From contig WARS01000034.1 in the NCBI GenBank assembly GCA_008933995.1, positions 2,619,501-2,683,500 of the forward strand: a stretch of 64,000 nt of DNA, in the 5' to 3' direction. The translations under genes were made by a program, and so were the position numbers. Within the stretch, counting starts at the first letter, position 1. Every line of letters begins with the position of its first letter. Positions 13,880 to 24,562 of this stretch are shown in pieces. The DNA is from Datnioides undecimradiatus (Eukaryota; Chordata; Actinopteri; Lobotiformes; Datnioididae). Below the pieces are notes generated by a model. That model had not been told where the DNA came from and did no database searches. It saw nothing but the letters and a program-made list of their open reading frames with translations.

Positions 13880-14040
13880 TACTCGTGCTCCGGCTCGGAC
13901 CGCGCGCGGTGCAGCTCTGCCATGTTTAAAAGGCGCCTTTTTCTTACAAGCTTTTCATGTTGTCATCACACTCGGCTCCTCTGCGCCGCAATTGATTTCT
14001 GCCCCATCCGTCATCCATTATGCTTAAGTCTGGCGCGGTT
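13880..14040. other. CpG-rich patch next to a candidate enhancer
   Basis: Contains GGACCGCGCGCGGTGC (13897-13912) and further CpGs through 14037, directly after a (TG)n tract and before the candidate CNE at 14050. It may be one regulatory unit with it. Confidence 0.25.
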
Positions 14041-14049
14041 ACTCTCAAA

Positions 14050-14700
14050 ATGAAATCTTTTACAAATGAATGATTAGTTGCAGTCGCGCTGCAAGACTAA
14101 CAGAAGAATGGTGCACCGAAATCAATGCAATTGGATTACTCCAACTGAGCCCCGAAGTGTCATTACTTCATTTTATAGATCTATAGAGCATGAGTTAAAT
14201 GGGCAAATTATTGCAATGTACTGATGCTAATTTTGTTCCTGAGTAATTCCACCATCGTCTTTATTTAAAGATTTGTTATAAAATTGCTGCCTCACATTCA
14301 CTCTAATTACCATTTTCTCCAGAAACATGATTCAGTGTAATCAAAGCTGTGATCACACATTATAGCTCTATTGGTGCTTATTAAACTTAGCCATTTGCTG
14401 ATACATTTGCATACATAATATTACAACACTGTGGACGATACAGTCCCTTGTACATTTTGAATATTTCATAACAAACACGCTTGTATTACTCCCAGCTTCC
14501 GCTCTCGCTTTGATACACCTTCCTCCATTTAAATTAATTAGCCGCTACCTGACGATTATAACTTCCACATCATCGAGTCCAGTGCGCCATCCATCTTCAT
14601 TCGCCTGCCCATATGTGCTTCCCACCGACAAGAGGTCAGAGGTGAAATGCCATTCGGGTTGACATTTCACCGACCGCCCTGATGATTTATCACTCGAGCA
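14050..14700. promoter_or_regulatory. candidate conserved non-coding element (enhancer-like)
   Basis: About 650 bp with balanced composition, no simple repeats, no coding frame and many homeodomain-type cores, including TTAATTA at 14534-14540. It also has a DR1 nuclear-receptor pair (14633-14645) and a 9-bp inverted repeat (14641-14649 / 14663-14671). This is the texture of vertebrate CNEs around neuronal regulators. Conservation cannot be tested here. It follows a CpG-rich patch at 13880-14040. Confidence 0.4.
14633..14645 (+). promoter_or_regulatory. DR1 nuclear-receptor motif
   Basis: AGGTCA, one spacer base, then AGGTGA forms a direct repeat with 1-bp spacing, as bound by COUP-TF (NR2F), RXR heterodimers or HNF4. 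Its second half overlaps one arm of the GGTGAAATG/CATTTCACC inverted repeat. Confidence 0.4.
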
Positions 14701-17700
14701 GTGTCCAGGTCTTCATTGAAAGACGGTGAAGACAGATGATTGGGTAGAAGAGTGAACTACGCCTGTGTGGCGCCGGCGTACATGTTAAATTCATGTGTTT
14801 GGGCTCTGCAGCGCTGTGCTCGTGCAGTGTTCCTCTCAAAATCCAAACTCCGATACTCCCATTGGGAGGCTTCATCCTCTTCTACAGAAAACTAGTAAAA
14901 CACTGGCTCATCTTTTACAATATTTATAGAAGGTTTTTACATTTAAACCTTTCCCACATGAGCGTTTGGTTTATAGGCAAATAATGGCCATAATAATTAG
15001 AATCTTTGTAGCTAATGAAATGCAGCAACCACACAGTTTGTTATGATGCCCATCAGTGAATCATTAAATTTTAACATATCTGCATTAGTGGTTTGATATC
15101 ATCCCTATATATGAAGTAACCAAATAGTCATTTTAACTGGCACAGTTAAACATGATTTCTTTGACCTTTTTAAAAGTAGACCTCGGATTTTCAAGTTTTA
15201 ACTGATCATATTAAGGTGTGACATTGAAACTTTTAAAACACTGTACTTTGGAACTATTATAATCATAAGGATCACGTCATTAAATATTATACTTGGAATG
15301 TGTCAACCTAAAACAACAACAGCAATCAATTTGTGCTCCATAAATCAAATTTAAAAAGATTCTGGGGCGGCTTTCTGAAGAGACGATAACCATGATGATG
15401 TCATGACGGATATTTTACAGTATGGGAATTTGAGGATCTCTGCAGTTTGTGATCCTAAAGGACTAAAAACCTGGATTTCTTAGCCTCTGCTGCTTTAATT
15501 TTGACCCTGTCCTTTAACATATGTCCCACCCACACAATCCTAGTTTCATATTAAACTGCAGAAGTACGCCTTTAATCACTCTCAGGTCATTGGTTTGTAA
15601 AACACACAACTAATAATAAGGTTTGTGAGCCTACTTGTTACTTTGTATCGCTGCTGATGTGATTTCACTTATTTATTCACGTGTCTCCAGAAAAAAAAAA
15701 AAAAATAATAAAATATATATATATTGCCAGGAAGACTGAGACAAAATCACAGTTTGAGGAAACTAGAAGGGTTTGAAAAGCACGGCGCATAAACATTGAA
15801 AATGATCCTCGACAAACAGCAACACTACAGGCTCAGAGTTGTGCAGGCTGCACTATATACAATACAATTGGATGTTCTCGCACTGCCCACATTAGGTCAT
15901 CACGGGGTGACACGCCAACAAAGGCGCCCTGCAGTGTGACTGTCTCGCCGAGGCGAACAGCATAAGGCAACGCTGTGCAATCACAACAATAAAGAAGAGA
16001 GGCGACCAAAGGCAAAGAGATAAAACAAAAACAAAAACAAGGCCACGACAGAAACGGGAGGGTTGTACCGTCTGACATTTGAGCCCACTGCCATGTTTAA
16101 AAGTCTCCATGTCCACGTGTCCCGCTGATTGACACCTCACCTGTAACACGCTTCAACACGGCCTCAAGGTGAACGCTGCAGCTCGTTGCATTGATTTATA
16201 TCTGACACACGCGCGCGCACATAAAGAGTCGTGCAGGCGGGCGCACGTGCACTGATCAAACACACGTGCAGAGTCAATAATTTGACAGGTGTCAAACCCA
16301 GCTTTACTCTGCCTCTCCTTTGCCCTCGTCTCCTTTTATTTTTTTATTTTATTTCAGCATTCCTTCAGCACCAGAACTCCAGTGCCCCTGAGTATTAATT
16401 ATTTGTATTGCCTGCACTCTGATCTACGGTCTCCTGTTAGGATTTGCATGGATGGTGCAAGGCAGGCATGTCTAATCCTTTGCCACGGAGAATTCAGCAT
16501 CTTTATATAATAAGGAACATGAAGAAGTGAAGTTCCAAAATAAAAACTAAAAATGCAGTGTTACGTATTAGCTGTGGCTCAGATTTTCTCCAAATGCTTA
16601 TGGTTGAAGAACTGTGCAGCTGCAGAAAAGGATTCAAATCAGATATTTGGAGGCTTTTTTACACTATGACGAACTTTCGGGCCTGGCGGTGGATCACTCG
16701 GAGAGAACAAAAAGATTTACTGATGAACTTACATTATTCACACACTCAGGGACACTCTGAGCCCTTAAAGTGAGGCATGAACACCCGCCCAGAGTGATGC
16801 CTCAATTAGATACTGATTTGAAATCAAATTACCGTTACTGAAATCCCAAGGTCACCGTGGCGGCTGGCCGAGGGACTTTAAGACCCATTTTATCTGTCAG
16901 CGTGTGAGTTCTGCTGTTTGAAGCTTAAAAGATGCCGCTCAGGATTCGCGGAGCACGTGTAATTAAACGCTCAGACTAGTGAGGACTGTAACGGGCTAAA
17001 AGCAGGGAGAACTTAATTGTGACTGTAAATGATTACTGAGCATTTCACCTATTACAAAAAGCTGTTTGTTAAACTGCGCAGCTTCTGTGTTGGCTGTTGG
17101 AAATGTAGTCACGATTAATGACGCCCTCCTTTCTGTATCTGCTCTGAAACTGAAAAATGAAACATGTTTTATTCACTTTTCCGTGCAGAGAGGAGAGAAA
17201 CACGCTGCACTGTGGAGTAAGGAGGAGTTAAAAGATTCTCAGACTGATCATCTTTCCCCTCTTGTAAGGGAACTCTAATGTCAACCAGTGGTGTATAATA
17301 AATTCATAAATCAATAATTGTCTGGATGTTGCCTCAGCGTCTGTTTCCCTGCTGCGCTTTGCTATCTGTAGCTGAAGGACAGGATTTGCGCAGCATGGGG
17401 ACTCGTCGAGTGGATGCACAACACAATAGAGGGCTGCGTTCTAAAATCCCACATTGTGCTACAAGGGCAGTGTGAAGCTCAAGGGGAGGAATCACTACAG
17501 TTACTCCCACCACTGCACGGTGCACTTCAAGTCGCTAATACAACTTTGCATTCGCTGCTGCATCAACATGAGGAGGGCTCTCTGTCAGCGCTGCATTTAC
17601 CTGCGTTTGATCTGTACATCCTTGAATTCCCTTTAAACTTGCTAAGCTTCTGCGCAGGCATTACTCACATTTCATCAGATCACTCTGGCGCTGTTTTGAA

Positions 17701-18677
17701 CCTCTGCAACCGGGCACGAGCTGCACTTTGCAATTGAAGATGGAAGCATTGGACATGCGACGATCACGTGAGTCGATTCTCCCCTGCAGTCACCTGCATG
17801 CCCCTTCACTTGTGCACGGTTTTGTGTTCATTTTAGCTTTACAGCGCCTGTGTGATTAAAACGATGTTTTTCCACTCATGGTTTTGTGTCTGTGGCTTAT
17901 TTATTTCTCATACTGTGAAGATTTGCACATGTTTATCAGACACGGCACACAGATTCTGATTCTGGCACGTTACAAGCATTGCTTTTGTCTTTTTATAGCT
18001 ATAAACATAAATTCATCCTCAGCATCCATGAGCTGTAGAAGCACATGTAGGCTGGCGCGCGCTGACAGCTTGTGCGGTATAGGGAGAACATAAAAGCTTA
18101 AATAACAGTATATATGAAAACTAGTGTCACTAAGTGAGCGAAAACTATAAGTTAAACAGAGAATGATATGCTGAAACAACGGCGTGAATTAAAACTTAAA
18201 GAGGTGCGGGACTTAAGTGCAACGTCAAGAATAAAGTGCAGTGTAACTTCGACTGTCTCAATTAGGAAGTACTACAGCTACTCCCCAGGCATCGCAGTTA
18301 ATGAGAAGGTTCTCTTAATCTTAGCTTTAGTCTTACTCGCCTGCTTAAATAGGGGGTATAAACAACAAAGAAAAAGTAGAATTTTTCAATTACATTCTTT
18401 CAATAATTCAAAGGAGGCTTTGTCTCAGTAGTTGAACCTGTCTGGCTGGGGATCAAATCCCATCTGAATGGCCTCACTGCTATCAGTCTTCTCTGTACAG
18501 TCTCTTCTGATTCTCTCCGAGGAAATGTGGGTGTTTTTTGAATACGGCCAAATGAAGCATATCTCTCATCAGCAGCGCCGGTCTCTTGGTGCCTCTTATT
18601 CTTCCACTGTGGGGGCTTTAATTGAATTCAAGCAAACGCTTACCAGGAGGGATGCAAAATGAATTCAAGCTATGTCC
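14701..18677. other. intergenic with one candidate CNE
   Basis: No gene. A run of A followed by AT repeats is at 15690-15724. A CpG-rich alternating GC stretch is at 16207-16260. The TTCAGCACC at 16362-16370 is an RE1 half-site without a partner. Confidence 0.5.
16780..17060. promoter_or_regulatory. candidate CNE with adjoining E-box and homeodomain motifs
   Basis: The E-box CACGTG (16954-16959) is directly followed by TAATTAA (16960-16966). Upstream is the near-palindrome GATTTGAAATC (16815-16825). The sequence is non-repetitive and non-coding. Conservation is untested. Confidence 0.3.
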
Positions 18678-18703
18678 AAATAAATAAATAAATAAATAAA
18701 TAA
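18678..18703. repeat. (AAAT)n microsatellite
   Basis: About six AAAT units, bordering the RE1-like array on its left side. Confidence 0.95.
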
Positions 18704-18734
18704 TGTATGAATTCAAGTCACTGTCAGTGTTACT

Positions 18735-19260
18735 GAGTCGTGTGTCCATGGTGCTGAATCAAGGTCCATAGTGTTGACAGATGAACACAACGTCCCGATT
18801 CAGAACTTAGGCAGAAACATTTACTATTCAGTGAGTTCTAACAAGGATTACAGGTCACTGTGCATTGTCCTGGTAGTACGGTACTTTCATTGTTCTGAAT
18901 CACAAATGTGTGCGACTGTTATGTGTCGCTGTCCTGAATCAAATGAGCCCTGTTACCGCTCTTTGCCAGGCCTGAAGGATCCCTGCCGCAGTCCATGTCG
19001 CTGAATCTGCTGCGAGTATAACCGCACATGGAGCTGGACTCAGGGTGTGTGTCGCTGTCCATGGTGCTGAATCCAACAACGTGTGTCGCTGTCCCTTTAC
19101 AAGACTGAAGGATTTCTGCTGCTGTCCATGGTGCTGAATTAAAGAGCCCAGTGTTGCAGCTTACTGAACCGGGGACTGACGTCACTGTCCATGGTTCAGT
19201 AACTGTGAGTGGTTCTAAATCACACGTTTGTGTCTCTGCCCATTGTTATGAATCAAAGAA
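18735..19260 (-). repeat. degenerate tandem array of RE1/NRSE-like units
   Basis: Over about 525 bp the plus strand repeatedly shows variants of GTCGCTGTCCATGGTGCTGA, the reverse complement of the REST site. Best matches to the 21-bp consensus: 19051-19071 (19/21), 19118-19138 (18/21), 18985-19005 (16/21), 18738-18758 (15/21), 19181-19201 (14/21) and 19232-19252 (14/21). A contracted copy (18924-18937) and a lone half-site (19084-19093) also occur. Units from 18985 on are spaced about 50-67 bp. The array starts after an (AAAT)n tract. It looks like an old minisatellite whose unit contains an RE1, some copies still near-consensus. Confidence 0.7.
19177..19184. promoter_or_regulatory. perfect CRE palindrome inside the RE1 array
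   Basis: TGACGTCA, the full CREB/ATF palindrome, overlaps the left edge of the RE1-like unit at 19181-19201. One 8-bp match can be chance, but this sits exactly in the REST-motif array. Confidence 0.35.
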
Positions 19261-22200
19261 ATGATGTAAGCTGCCCATATTAAGGATTTACAACACTTGG
19301 TTCTGATAACAGAAGTGTGTTTTCACAGTGTGTCTGAGCAGAAGGTCAACACTACTTCCAACTCAGGAACTTGGGCGGCCACCTTTACAGTTCATGGACT
19401 TAAATCATCAGACTGAATTGCAACTGACATATTAGACAAACGCCTTTGACAGAGCAGCTGAAAGTGTTTTTAAAATGCATCTGATCTATCTTTCAAGGGT
19501 TTTTTGGTGGTGTTCAAACAACATATAATTTCACAAATGATTATATTTGTGAATAATAATAATTTTTATTATGGGGAACTGAGTTACACATTCAGAGTCT
19601 GTGTTTCAGGCGGTAATCTGGTATTCAGCAGCACGTGGCAGAGTCCATTTTGAGAATAACCTCCCCACTTGATTATTCAGACATATTCATTTATTCTGCC
19701 AATTATTGTGATGTAGCCACGGGCGGCGTCTGGAATGCCAATATTTCGCTCTTACCTTGTAACTTCTCCTTAACCTCATTCATTAAACATCTATATCACT
19801 GAGGAGACTGCAGTCTTCCAAGGACAGGATTAGATACAATATCGTAACAAGTATTGGTCTGCTGTGCTGTTCAGACCTTGAACCTTCAGAGGCTGAAACT
19901 TAATTCATAAAAGAAGCCTTTAAAGTGAGGACGCGGGGTTGTTTTTATTTTGCTTTTTCTAAGAAATCTTATTTTTTTGTTCTGCTGGTGTTGTTCTCTC
20001 CTTTGTCCCAGCAGCTCGTGTTGAGTTTTAGCCTCTTTGGTTGTGTAAGCTGTGTAATTTGGTGTCGTATTGACCGCCCCTTTTTTGAACTGCTCTTGCT
20101 GGTGGGTTGTATTTATTTGATAATTTTTCCCCTCTTTGTGAGCAGCGGCTCAGCGGCCCTTTGTTGTCGTTCTCTTCTCTTTTATTACGGTCGCGTTTCC
20201 AGCATTCTTTATTTATATCTTATTTGCTGTTTCTTTCATCGCTCACTCATTTGAAATTAAACCCAAAGGTAAAACATTCTCTCCCTTCCTGGACTGCTCG
20301 CTTCGCCTCATCACCACCACTGCTTCGGTAAAGAACAGAAAAAAGAATCATCTCGCTATAAAAATAAAATCATAACGCCAATTATGCTATAAAATGTGTA
20401 TCTGAATCCATATTGCAAGACACACACCCAAGCTTGCTTTTGTTTCCCCTAAAGATGCCGGAGGATCAGAATAATCCACAGTTTACATACACCAAATAGC
20501 AGGTATATGGTGTATAGCACAACCCCATCAGCTGCCTAACAAGCTGCACCACACAGTTCACATGAAAACTGAAGGACTGGCTACAACACAGCATGCCTGC
20601 ATTAGTTTTGCTAGACTGGGTGCACAATGAAATGAGGATTAAAAACCTTGGAAATAAGCCCAGAAACCATTCAAACAGAGGACAACCTGCTTTTCTACTG
20701 TCACACACTAGATGACCAAGAGGAAATGACTGAATGCCTTCCCCGGGTAAACTACCTAATTTCATGCGATTGCTGAAACCGAAACAGATTCAGCATTTTT
20801 ATATCGCATACCTGGAGGCTAAGTAAACACAAAGAGCTCTGATTGAGATTTACCACTTTAATAATGCCATATTTGCGGCATAGTTCGGGATACAAATGGC
20901 AAAATGAAAGCCATCGCATGCAACACTGATGTATTTGCTGGCATCGCTGAGCACAAATTAAAGTTACAATAGATACAAATGGAAACGGGTCAGTGAGTTG
21001 TTTCCTCCCTCTGTCCTCTGCAGAAGGCACGCAGAATATCACATCTAAACATAAATAAAACATAAACGTGCTATCCATTTCTGAGAGCGGCGTCCATCTT
21101 TAACTGAACCATTTATTATCATTATTATTAATTATTCACATCCATAATTGTGTTTTAAACCAAGTGGTTGTCTAAGCTTCCCTCGTGAAGGAGTGACAAG
21201 AAAGAAATATGGAAGAATTCAGTCGTTTCCTCTCGGGAACAGCGCCGCACTAATTCACTCTTGCACCAGGCATCATGCGGTAAGAAAAAATAAAGTGAGA
21301 CAACTCACGACAGATACATATGTAGCTGTCATTGCTCAGATCCCGTGATTACCACTCCATTACAGGCTTCAGGCTCTAAACTGGTCACATAAACAGCAAC
21401 ATGAGAGAGGGGGAAAGGGTTGCTGTATACTGTCATGCGCCAGAGAGACCATTAAACTGTCCCGGTGATCCACAGCGTGTATACACTCTACATGCATTTG
21501 AATGGCCAGGGCGGGTGCTACACATATCATAAAACAATAAACTCCCGGGTGGCGTGCAGAGAATTTGAGCAGCAACCACTTGCGGGGTCTTTTATTGCAA
21601 TTTGGCATTTATGTTCAAGCCGGCGTGCTTTGCGCACATTGATTTTGCTGAATGATGAACGCAGGTTTAATTGGATGGTCATTCACTAAAGCTCCATTCA
21701 GGCCGGCTGCACGTGCTACGAGCAGTGTATGAGTGGAGATGAAAGAATGATCATGACGAGAGAAAGTCAACTGTAAATGAGAGGTGAGCATTAAAAATCA
21801 TAAAAGGGTTTTTTTTTTATGTTTATTTGAGACGTTTCCTATTTTGTCTCCTGCCATTAAAAAGTCCTGGCCTGGGTGTTTCAGAGCACAAACAGTGCTT
21901 GACTTTTTCATGTTATTTGGATCAAAAATTCACAAATCAGCTCTGATTTACATATTTAGATCCTCTAGATTTGTTGCATCCATTCATGATTTACAGTCAT
22001 AAAAGAGGTGAGGTGCAGCTTTAACTCCTACCCTGCTAATTACATGACCACAGACCTGCACGTCGAATTTCTAAAGACACAATAACACACCTCCCTTTCA
22101 GGTGTGGTCACAGAAATGAAAGGTACTGTCACTCCAAAAATCATCACTGACTTACAGTGTACATCACTGTTATCAGAGAGGGGAAAAGAAGATACTATGT

Positions 22201-23645
22201 GTGTTAAAACAAAGTAAAACTGAGCCTCAAAAGCCTGATTGACGAGCTCTGATCACTTACCAGGGGCCCAGATCTGTCGAGACTCTCAAAACGAGGGCTG
22301 TGATCTCTGAGAGAAGAAGGAGGACGGCTGGACAGAGCTGTCATGAAATGGCACGAGGGCACTGGAAAAAAAAAACAAAAAACAGGAAGTATGAAGCATA
22401 AGTGGAGCTGCATCTAAAGTACTTCATTAACACCGTGTGTGAATGAGCTTTCTATTTCCACTCATGGCCCATTGTTGTGTTTGTGCGAGGAAACGTCTCG
22501 GCTGTGGTGCATGCAGTGCTGTCACCAAGGCAACAAGGTCGGTCCGAGAACAAGTCCAAGACAGAGCAAATCCGGTTTAGGTCTTGAAACCAGCAGAAAT
22601 CTGTCACTGAGGCCGAGCTCATTTCTTTGTAATATGTCAGCACATAAGGGAAGAAAATCTTGTATTATATGTTAAATGGGCTCTGCATGAAACAATTCTA
22701 TATATATCTATCTACATATCTATATGCATTTCTTCTCTGTGGAATATGCAAACAAAAAAGGGCTGCCAGCTGCAGGCATCTGCAGACAAATCACACTTAT
22801 TTTGCACTTGGGAGGGGCAGCGCTGCATGCAGAGTCCTGTCAACACCTATCACAGACGTGTGTGCAGCAAATGAAAATCCATTTGGTTTAAATGGGGTTT
22901 TTTTTTTTTTAATAGCAGGAGTGTGAGACCCCCAACAAAGATAGCACCTTATTTTCCACAGCTCAAATCATGTTTATATGCAATTCTTGTAAAATCAGGA
23001 GATGTCATAAATTATGTAGCTGATAAATTGGGCGTATTGTCTGTTTTTCAGCTGTTAAAGAGGGTTAAGTTTGGCTTTAAGGTGTGATTGAACAGGGATC
23101 GCCTGTTTGAGTAGATCTGAATATACGACAAACAAAATGCACCTGGTTTTATCCCTCCCAACATATCTGCAAACAACAACAAAACAAAAAAATGCAGGTA
23201 CAACCCCGGGGTCATGTGCTCATAATTCATACATCATACAATAGAAATGCAATCACTCCTATGCATTTCTTCAGAGAACGCCCGGCCCAGGCACCAAGAG
23301 CTGTCAGGATCATCAAACCCTCACGTGGAAAACAAATCAGGGTGGACAGGATCTTGTCAGGGATCACAGATCATCTTTCTAAAGATGTGAGCTTCACAGA
23401 GAAGATAAAAAAAAACCCCAAGTGCTTATAGCACAGTTCTGATTTAGCTTTCAGGTCACATTGAGTCGACGTTGGGAGAGTTTATCACATGTCAGTAATG
23501 AAACTCCTCCATTTGAGCCATCACGAAGACAGGAGGGTATTCCAATATTCCACTCCTCTGAGCACTGTGATTCAGACCCTCTTGGCATATTTTATGTCCA
23601 TGCTTGTTCTCCACACATACAATATACTAATTTTTGATGCATTGT
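19261..23645. other. intergenic with one candidate CNE
   Basis: No gene or named repeat. Mostly unique-looking DNA with short A and T runs. Confidence 0.5.
21440..21720. promoter_or_regulatory. candidate CNE
   Basis: Non-repetitive, non-coding sequence with ATTGCAAT (21594-21601), several ATTG/TAAT cores and scattered CpG. No frame or repeat explains it. Inferred from texture only. Confidence 0.25.
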
Positions 23646-23650
23646 GGGGA

Positions 23651-24103
23651 TGTCAGGACTTGGCTATGGGGTGAGAGCAGGACCCAGACGCAGGCAGGGA
23701 CAGGGATGCAAAAGATCTTTTAAACAGTTTATTTTTAAGGCTTAGGCTTACCACGCGTACGTCAAGGCAGGCAGGGTCAAAAACCAAGGTAGTCAATCCA
23801 AAACAAGGCGTGGTAAATATAACTCCAAAAATACAAAACCAGAAATCCAAAATCTCTAGGACTATGGTCATGGAATCTAGGTAGGGACATGGACTCAGAA
23901 CTCAACAATGCAACAACGGAGAACAAAGGCAATGGCATAACTTAAATAGGGAGGGCAGCAAAACGAGACACAGGTGAAATCAGTGGACTAATCAAGGTAA
24001 GGAAACAAGTAGACCCAAACACACAAGGGAAACACTTTTCAAAATAAAACAGGAAACAAACAAATTCAACTCAAAACAAGAAACTCAACTCAAAACCCTG
24101 ACA
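23651..24103 (-). mobile_element. solo LTR of an LTR retrotransposon, 453 bp
   Basis: The element begins TGTCAGG and ends CCTGACA, an exact 7-bp inverted terminal pair with the TG...CA ends of LTRs. It is flanked by a 5-bp target-site duplication GGGGA (23646-23650 and 24104-24108). On the minus strand it has a TATTTAAG promoter-like box (near 23943-23950) and an AATAAA poly(A) signal (near 23731) before the pyrimidine-rich end, the normal U3-R-U5 order. No internal gag-pol is present, so it is a solo LTR left by recombination. A non-autonomous DNA transposon with short TIRs is less likely. Intact TSD and termini suggest a rather recent insertion. Confidence 0.75.
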
Positions 24104-24499
24104 GGGGATTTCCCGTCCGCAGCCAACCAATCCAGACTAACATCTCGTCAGCACTTGTCCTATCTGCTTGTCTCTCCCAGACCCATCTATCATAACTGCC
24201 TTGTGGAACTTCTTTTCATACGATTTTTATCACAAATGGCTTACGGAACGTCTTTTCATGTGATTTCCCATCGGTTACTGTGAGATTAGGCCTGCTCACT
24301 GGCGATCTGAGCTGAGTATCTGTCACAAAATACATGATGAGGTGGGTAAAAAAAGCCATAGTGGCATTAATTGCTCTGTCACTTAAAAGAGACATTGCTT
24401 GTTCCACCTCAAGCTTGGGTGTGAAAGTTCGGGGCTGATTTGGACCTGATTGAATTACAAAGCTTAATTGGCAACAATGTACTGTAAAGCAACACGGCG

Positions 24500-24562
24500 T
24501 AGAGAGAGAGAGAGAGCTATATCAACAGAGAGGCGGACAGAGGGAGAGAGAGAGAGAGATGG
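24500..24562. repeat. interrupted (GA)n tract
   Basis: Two GA runs separated by about 30 bp of unrelated sequence. Confidence 0.85.

Noticed and set aside
16362..16370. RE1 left half-site TTCAGCACC
   Set aside because: No right half at canonical or extended spacing that I can see.
18448..18462. GGGGATCAAATCCC, resembling a tRNA T-arm
   Set aside because: The TTC of the T-loop is not preserved and no acceptor, D or anticodon arms can be drawn upstream.
18919..19185. 88-codon minus-strand frame with repeated motifs
   Set aside because: The repetition comes from the RE1-like DNA array, not from a protein repeat. No start context or domain supports coding.
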